Of a DNA stretch of 64,000 nucleotides, positions 57,551 through 64,000 are shown piece after piece; the first letter of the stretch is position 1; every line of letters begins with the position of its first letter. A program made the translations under genes and the position numbers. This DNA is from Meta bourneti. Taxonomy: Eukaryota > Arthropoda > Arachnida > Araneae > Tetragnathidae. The stretch is taken from positions 41,538,748 through 41,602,747 of the forward strand of contig OW119924.1 of NCBI GenBank assembly GCA_933210815.1, in the 5' to 3' direction. The notes beneath the pieces are model-generated. The model did not search any database. It saw only the letters and a list, made by a program, of their open reading frames with translations, and had not been told where the DNA came from.

Positions 57551-60500
57551 CAAAGCCTTTACAAATACGAATACTAAATGTTGAAAATTTCCTAAGGTAG
57601 TTAAATGTTATCAAAAGCGTCTTGTGTGTTTAAAATTACTCATACACTACTTGTGTAAACTACTCATCACACAATTAGAGTACATCTTATTATATTATGG
57701 CTTGATTTTATTTAAGTGGAGGAATTCCGAAAGAATGCACTAAATCCATTTGTTCCAAAATTTGTTGTTTTAATGTGTACACGAAGGAAAAAATTCTAAC
57801 CTCTCAATTTCAGAAACATGTAGTTTTTAATTATAATGAAAATTAAAACTTCTTATATAGAATTAAAAAAAATTATCTTATTTAAATATTTTCATTCTTC
57901 TACGAAAAATTACATTAAGCAGGAAATAAAAGTATTTAAACAATTGAATTTAATTGATACTTTGTTTTACGTATTAAAAGTACATGCAATATATGCGTAT
58001 ACGCATTATTTTCATACTCATAGGGGTAACAGAATAAATAACCATTTTTACGGAAGTAAGATGGAATATTTTTCATTTGAATAAAACGCATGATTATGAA
58101 ATATTAAATAACATTTTATGGTATAGAAAAGTTTTAAATTTTAACCATTTGTACGAATCAGAAAAATAATTATGTATTCGTGTGATTTAAATTCCACCTA
58201 CGTGTATAACTTTCAGAAACTGTTTGCACAGTAGAGCCTATAGTTACCGAAAAGGTGGTTTTTAATTTTGACATTCTTATCACACAGATACGCGCGCTTG
58301 CTCACTTAGGTTTTTAAAATTTCTTTCTAAGTTTGTAATTTTTATTTAAAATTATTTTTTTAATGCAAATACGATTTACAATTTTGATCGGTCAGATATA
58401 CCATGCCTTTTTGTGTGTTCTATAATCATCATATCTAAAATTTTAATGAGTAAATTATTAAATTACTAAAATATAAGAAAAACCATCTGTATGTATGTGG
58501 TAAGCACATTTTGTTTCTATTTTGATTCTTCAGTGATTTGTTAATGTTTTATTGACATAAAGAGCAATTGTTAAGCCAACTAACTACAAAGGGTTAATAT
58601 AATTTCCTTCATCATCTCAGTTATTAAATATTTGTAGAGAAACAGTATTCATGGGGAAGGGCTGAGGGTACCAAACATTTGTCCAAAACAAGAGATTCAA
58701 TTTAAAAAAAGAGAGCTTCAGTTAAACTAATTCTCTAAAATAAAACATCTAAAATTCTCTAAAATATGAGCGTGATTAATAGTTAAATAAAATTATCTAA
58801 TAGTATTTCTCATTGCAATTCTTATATTTATTTTTATTGCAATTTATTCACTGAATTGTGCAAAGTTAGTTTTAGGTAGAAAACAGTTAAATTGCATTAA
58901 ATCAGATTTTATGGGGCACATAGCATAATAAACAACAGTTAATTTTATGACTTTTTTAGATTCATATACTTCTTTTTTAGGCTCATATAATCTAACGCAA
59001 TATTATTTACATTCTAAATGTGTTTCCTTCTTGAACCAGACTACTAAAATATAATTTTCCTTTATTGTTAAGCTTTACGAAACAAAAAGCGAAAATAGCT
59101 GAGATAATTTTTCGTATTTTTTCCGAGAAAGTAAGACACAAAATATGCTGAGTATAATCCAGCATATATACATTTGGTTGTCTTAGATAGCCTCGTAACA
59201 TATACAATGCACATAACATTTTGAACTCAGAGGTAATTTCTTTTGTCACACTGAATGAAATACCCCAATATTTCTATGTAGGGTGACTATCAGAATAGGA
59301 TATCCACATGAACGTTCCCATTCAAGACGTAAAAATGGTTTTACAAAATTGACATAAAAGGAATAATTTAAAATTAAAATGGTCGTAAATTTGGTTAGGA
59401 TTTAGCAAAATATTTTGTAATTTGTAAGCAACACTAGAAAATTATTAAAATTAGTTGCTTACAATTGCTTAATTACCTGAAGTTACTAAAAAATTAACCA
59501 TGAAATATTTTTATGAATAATTATATGTATACTTATAATGCACTTCAAAAATTAATTAAGTTTATGTTCACTAAAAATTTTGTCTAACATTACCGCACAA
59601 CCTTAGTTACCTACTTATATAGATATTTATACAATAAAAGTACACTATAAAACACTTAAAATATATTTCAAAAACAAAACCAGCAAATATTATCTTCTCT
59701 AACGATACGAAAAAATGATAAAATGAGCTATAGAAATAAAAAAAAATCAAATATTTGCTTTCGAGAAGGATTATTTTCTGCCAAGTTTCATAATTATGAA
59801 TATTCATTTTAACCACCTTCATCAAAAATTTGAATATTCATTTAAGCCACTTTGCAATGCTGGAAAAGTTACGAAAGAAAGAAAAAATATCCAGTTTAAT
59901 TGATTGATTCGCTTTATTTTCTTTATTTATTTCTTACACTAAGATGCCTTAAATAACCCTAACTGATTAATTAATTTCAGTAATTGATTGATTAATGAGT
60001 TTCTTTTTGAAAAATATTTTTGTTATGGTTTAACAATTATCTCAAATATTTATTCGAAGTATTTATTTTTCTTATATCATTTAAATAAGTATGATCTATT
60101 TTAAAGATAATAGTATTTTATGTTATCTATTGTACGTAATGGGTCTTTTGCCAGACTTAACACTAGTCAACACTCACTTTAATGTAGAAGCTGTTTTTTA
60201 TTTACGAACAAAAGCATCTCCCGTTGAGTGATTTTAGGGTATGTTTGTTATGTTGATTTCTAACAGTTTTGTTGTATTGCTCTAGGTTTGATATTTGGAA
60301 ATTTATAGATTTAGCGGGACATGCTATTGACTCACATTTTGAATTAACGTAAATGATGCAAATATAAGCAAAAATAGATAAGGTCATTTCATTCCTACAA
60401 GATTTAAACATTGTAAACGGATTCAGATAATTACAACTAAGGCATAATAAAGCTTTGATTGTGTGACTCTTTCAATGATATGGATTATTAATACAATTGC

Positions 60501-61012
60501 TTAGAGGCTACAGTAATATTCTGCCATTATATGTCTGCCCCTATTCGCCTTTATATTTCTTCACCTCCATTATATGTTAATGAAGTTTATGTTATAGTTT
60601 CTCACTAAAATCTCTAAGATGGTGTGGAAATCTATATAAGTAGTTGCGGAGTAAATGTATCTTTAAGTTCATACGGATTTTGAAGTACAGAACATGGAAT
60701 GATGAAACAAAAATATCAAAAGTAACGAGTAATATACAAATAACGATAAGGAAAGTAATTTTTATAGAGACCAGTTAAAGTACGATTTCTCGAACGTGAA
60801 TTGAATGACAGTGTTGAAATTTTAAAAAGTTGAAAAGAAAACATGAAAGAAATTATGTATCTAAGAAAACTGTATTCGATATATAAAGATTCATTGCTGA
60901 TTCAGTAGGATGTGAAGCGCCACTTCGGAACTAAAGTTGAATTAAAAGTTTCATGGGAACATGAGTGAAGACAGAAAAAACAGTAAGAAATAACAAGCGT
61001 GAAAGATAGTTC
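57551..61012. other. AT-rich sequence, nothing recognised
   Basis: ORFs such as 57836-58084 (+) and 59007-59249 (-) show no domains. Nothing else was identified. Confidence 0.5.
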
Positions 61013-61025
61013 TGGAATTCATATC

Positions 61026-61138
61026 CGCTGTTCAAAATAACGAGATATTGTCCTAGGATCTTTCCCTTCGGGTTGATCCTGGACTCACCAATAGCCCGTT
61101 ATGTTGCTACAGTGCTACGTAAATTCGATTACCTACCT
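61026..61138 (+). repeat. SINE family A, 5'-truncated, with target duplication
   Basis: The body matches the 3' half of the SINE at 61763-62083: TTGTCCT(A/C)GGATCTTTCCC-like, CTTCGGGTTGATCC, CACCAATAGCCCG, TGTTGCTACAG and terminal TACCTACC. It is flanked by a perfect 13-bp direct repeat, TGGAATTCATATC (61013-61025 and 61139-61151). This is the signature of LINE-driven retroposition. Confidence 0.88.
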
Positions 61139-61762
61139 TGGAATTCATATCACATGTTTTCACATATTTATTACAAACCCCATGTTTTTAATGTTCTTAA
61201 TCCTTCACAATAACTCTATTGTAACTTTTCCTCATACTTAAACTAAACCTATTCTTATTTAATTATTTTTCTCATATTTCCAGAAATCAGATAATAGATT
61301 CAGTGTAGAATCAGATCATTCATTTCATTACTTTCGTGTACTAATACAATACAAACAGAACACTAAACAAATTTTTAAGAGGTAAAAAGAAAATAGTGAG
61401 AATTTATAAGGCTTACGTTAGTATACACATCAGCATATTTTCCCACATAAAATTTAGTTTCTTCATTTAAAAGGTGATGCAATATCAAGAGTTATTTTGT
61501 AATCAAGAAGAGTCAAAGAAAGACTAAATATAAACCTATACATATTCATACATGTTCATTTCATCGTCTCAGATTGATTGTGACTGAATTCCCGTATTCC
61601 AATTTATACTTTTTATTTCCTGTGGCAAAATTTTGATTTGGGGCAGTTTTTACCATTTAGCATAAAATAATTTAATTTAAAAAATAAATTAAGATATTCA
61701 TTCTAATACTATAACCTCTTTAGTATCACTACTAAATCAGACGAAGTCCTTAAATGAACAGA

Positions 61763-62083
61763 GGGCCTCGGTAGCCCGGTTGGAAGAGTAGCGAATTAGC
61801 AATCGGAGGTTTTCGAGTTTGAAACTCGATCCAACCAAAAACGTGCACAAGGAGGCTGGTACACGTTAAATCTGTCGTGGCCTCAAATGTTCTCATGTTA
61901 GCATGGTGTGGAAGCTTGGAGAGGGGGGATATCAGCTCAGGTGTTGATCTCGTGATCTAACCCTGGTTCAAAATTACAAGGTGTTGTCCTCGAATCTTTC
62001 CCTTCGGGATTGATCCCAGACCATCGCCAATAGTCCACTGTGTTGCTCCAGGGAGACGTTAATTCAACTACCTACCTAACTAT
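61763..62083 (+). repeat. SINE family A, near full-length, tRNA-derived
   Basis: The head reads GGTAGCCCGGTTGGAAGAGT (A-box-like) and TTTTCGAGTTTGAAACTCG (B-box-like) with tRNA spacing. A non-tRNA body follows, ending CTACCTACCTAAC. A 14-bp flanking repeat, CTTA(A/G)ATGAACAGA (61749-61762 and 62084-62097), differs at one position and marks the target duplication. The length is about 320 bases. The intact ends make it the best reference copy of the family in the window. Confidence 0.9.
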
Positions 62084-62099
62084 CTTAGATGAACAGAAC

Positions 62100-62960
62100 A
62101 TCTTGATCAACCCTAAGTAATGAAATCCAATCTAGCAATCTCCTAACGGTCTCAAGGTTGGAGAGAGACACATCTCTCTCTCTCTTTAGAAGCACTTTTA
62201 ATATTCGAATTGGGCAATGATGTTCATTTAAGATTACGATTAAAATTGTAAATGAACTTCGATTAAAAAATATCTTCATCACTACTGGTCGACAGGGAAA
62301 ATGTGTCGTCCGATTCTTCAGATGTCGCGATAAAATTCCCATCATTTTGATGGCTTTTGGGCGAGTGTCAAACATATGACACATAATTCTCTTCGCTGCC
62401 ACGCTCTTTAAAACAAACTCCCTACATCAGTTTAACCGATACCATCCTCCAATTACTGGACAGCCTTGTTTTAAAAAATACAATTCCGGCCGGTAGGCGC
62501 AAAATAACACCTATCATCCCATTCTTTTAATCCCCCGATGACTAAAGGATGTTATAAATAATCCATAGAAGCACCATTCCTCTATCTGTAACGCTCGGAC
62601 CATTAATCTGCCCCAGCATTAACAAGGAGCATGCAACTGTCCCAAGTATAAAAGCCCGATAAGGAAGTACGAAACATTTCATTAAAAGACATAATGCGTC
62701 AGTGTCCAGGACGAATAGCCCTGGCGCATGAAACATTCAAAACTGAGGAACTTGTGTTTTCCCCCTTGTAAGCTGTTACGGATAATTACAGGTATTTATT
62801 CTCTGGATTAATGGACAAATACAGAAATACAACGGAGGATAGAATAAGTTTCTCTCGCTCAGTGTCATTCCGAGGTGAAATAATGGCTGGTAAAAAGGTT
62901 CTGTTTAGTGCGCTTCACCAGGCATGACCTCGCGTCGATTCAGGAGTTGATGATTTTACT
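62100..62960. promoter_or_regulatory. More GC-rich stretch, possible intronic regulatory block
   Basis: The composition is more balanced than the flanks. Two short minus-strand ORFs (62098-62402 region and 62542-62736) have no domain. A CT run lies at 62171-62185. It contains ACCATTAATCTG near 62600, a homeodomain-type core. Its function is unknown; it could be an intronic enhancer. Confidence 0.25.
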
Positions 62961-63449
62961 GAAGATTCGGTCTGCTCGCTAATGGCTCAAAATTATACTA
63001 TTCTGCTGAGAGATATTTAAAGGATACACCAATGGGGAGCAGTTACAATGAAAAAGCAATGTCCACCCAATTCGGGTTAATAACTTTCTGAAACGGACAC
63101 ATTCAGACTCGTACTGAATGGGTTGATGAATTTCCTTGCGAAAATACTGCACGTTTGGTGGACAGGTCTTATCTAGTTAACAGTAAATTTATTGGAATGG
63201 ATTAGATCCGCTAACTGTTAAACCGACTTCACGCTTTTGGTGAAGGTCAAAGTTGTTTCCATTTGGATCGTAATGGAAATCACAGTAATCATACAGATTC
63301 TTAGCTTCGATTTTTAGAATTCAATCAACATTTGTGAGGTGAAATATGTGTCAGTTCTCGTACGTTTCCATCCTTATTTTGGATTCAGAATAGTATGCTA
63401 TTTACACATGAAATTTGGCAACTGATTTGATTGGAGTTCATAAATTGGT

Positions 63450-63700
63450 TGTAATTCATATCCAAGGGAAAGTCCAAAAATAAGTTTCAAGAGTTTGTTA
63501 CCAACAGAAAATTGTTTTCTTGAGTCAATTCAATGCTTATAAAAATTTTCTTACCTTATTTTTCACATAGTTCTCTCTAACATTAATGCATCTGTCATTT
63601 CCTACCACGAAGTTGAAGCTATTCTCTTCATAAGTTCAAAAGCGTGTTATCCACCTTTTTATGAATACACGTAGAATCTATAAATATGTATTACGTTACC
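63450..63700 (-). pseudogene. Possible mariner transposase C-terminus relic
   Basis: Minus-strand reading gives DRCINVRENYVKNK at about 63560-63610, close to the conserved mariner C-terminus (RW..C....G.YVEK). About 90 bases further, TTGAAACTTATTTTTGGACT followed by TTCCC resembles a mariner terminal repeat. Upstream parts are too eroded to place. The identification is moderate. Confidence 0.4.
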
Positions 63701-64000
63701 TCATGTTCATTTGTAACAGATAAACGCACGTTATTTTTCATCCATTAGTAGCAGACATCCCTCCACCACCACAACTACCGCTCTTAGAATGCGGGCACGA
63801 TCTGCACATAGTCGCTCATTTCCATCTAGCTCCTACTCATGAGCTGTGTAGACTCTCCTGAGAAAACATCACTTAGTAGATGCAGACAACTCAATTTGTG
63901 AGAATTATTGGGAAAACTATGCAATCAGCATACTTTCCCGGCCACTCTCAAATTAGTCTCTTTCTTCCTTTCCCAAATTGTTATGAATTCGAAGATATAA
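63701..64000. other. Right edge, nothing firm
   Basis: The segment at about 63735-63905 is somewhat more GC-rich (GCGGGCACGATCTGCACATA) and may be more of the adjacent transposon relic. No ORF is supported. Confidence 0.35.

Larger units (their letters stand above)
51656..64000 (+). other. Presumed first intron or downstream region
   Basis: It starts at the GTAAGT donor. The content is AT-rich DNA with transposon relics at 52.8-53.5 and 54.45-55.63 kb, a TAAG-rich repeat at 57.4 kb, SINEs at 61-62 kb and a more GC-rich stretch at 62.1-62.96 kb. No downstream exon with a convincing acceptor and coding signal was found. Confidence 0.4.

Noticed and set aside
57429..57614. Minus-strand ORF rich in Tyr and Leu
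   Set aside because: It is the translation of the TAAG-rich minisatellite.
1..64000. CRISPR arrays, operons, bacterial promoters or ribosome-binding sites
   Set aside because: The window is eukaryotic by composition, splice signals and retroposon content; the tandem repeats seen lack regular repeat-spacer structure.

Overview
This is an eukaryotic nuclear window, most likely arthropod and probably arachnid (spider-like). The reasons are strong A+T bias, no compact operon-style coding, canonical GT splice-donor context, tRNA-derived SINEs with target-site duplications, and many decayed Tc1/mariner relatives of the kind common in spider genomes. The assignment is inference from repeat style; no species marker was recognised.

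The window is gene-poor. The only host gene I can support is one plus-strand gene whose 5' end lies at about 50.0-51.66 kb. It has a GC-rich, CCAAT-bearing promoter-like island (50.04-50.48 kb), a presumed 5' UTR holding four diverged repeat units (50.5-51.26 kb), a short upstream ORF, and a first coding exon (51557-51655, 33 codons) ending at a strong GTAAG donor. Everything from 51656 to the right edge would be its first intron or beyond. The encoded N-terminus (Ser/Pro/acidic) resembles those of transcription factors, but the family was not identified.

Mobile DNA explains most of the remaining recognisable sequence: (i) a Tc1-like element at 17128-18526 with terminal repeats, TA flanks and a transposase broken by a frameshift, a stop and a lost catalytic Asp; (ii) older Tc1/Tc3/mariner relics near 1.2-1.6, 5.2-5.9, 7.3-8.4, 52.8-53.5 and 63.45-63.7 kb; (iii) a long-TIR IS630/mariner-type element at 54452-55625; (iv) a 580-bp hAT derivative at 49109-49688 with a perfect 8-bp target duplication; (v) two tRNA-derived SINE families (61-62 kb and 26.2 kb; 10.4 and 19.1 kb) plus a tRNA-like stretch near 6.95 kb; (vi) weakly supported LTR-element remnants near 29.7-30.4 and 34.4-35.4 kb.

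Between these, discrete GC-rich islands (2.74-4.09, 9.93-10.42, 12.97-13.49, 21.54-22.21, 25.35-25.67, 31.98-32.33, 40.62-41.11, 42.54-43.11, 46.0-46.23 and 62.1-62.96 kb) stand out from the AT-rich background. They carry no convincing ORF, and several are rich in homeodomain-type or E-box-type motifs. Together with the lone first exon, the arrangement looks like a gene desert with enhancers around a developmental regulator, but that is inference. The most unusual structures are the four-unit repeat in the presumed 5' UTR, a duplicated block inside the 2.7-3.6 kb island, two adjacent hairpins sharing the same loop sequence at 10.22-10.28 kb, and a near-perfect 148-bp palindrome at 37.19-37.34 kb.
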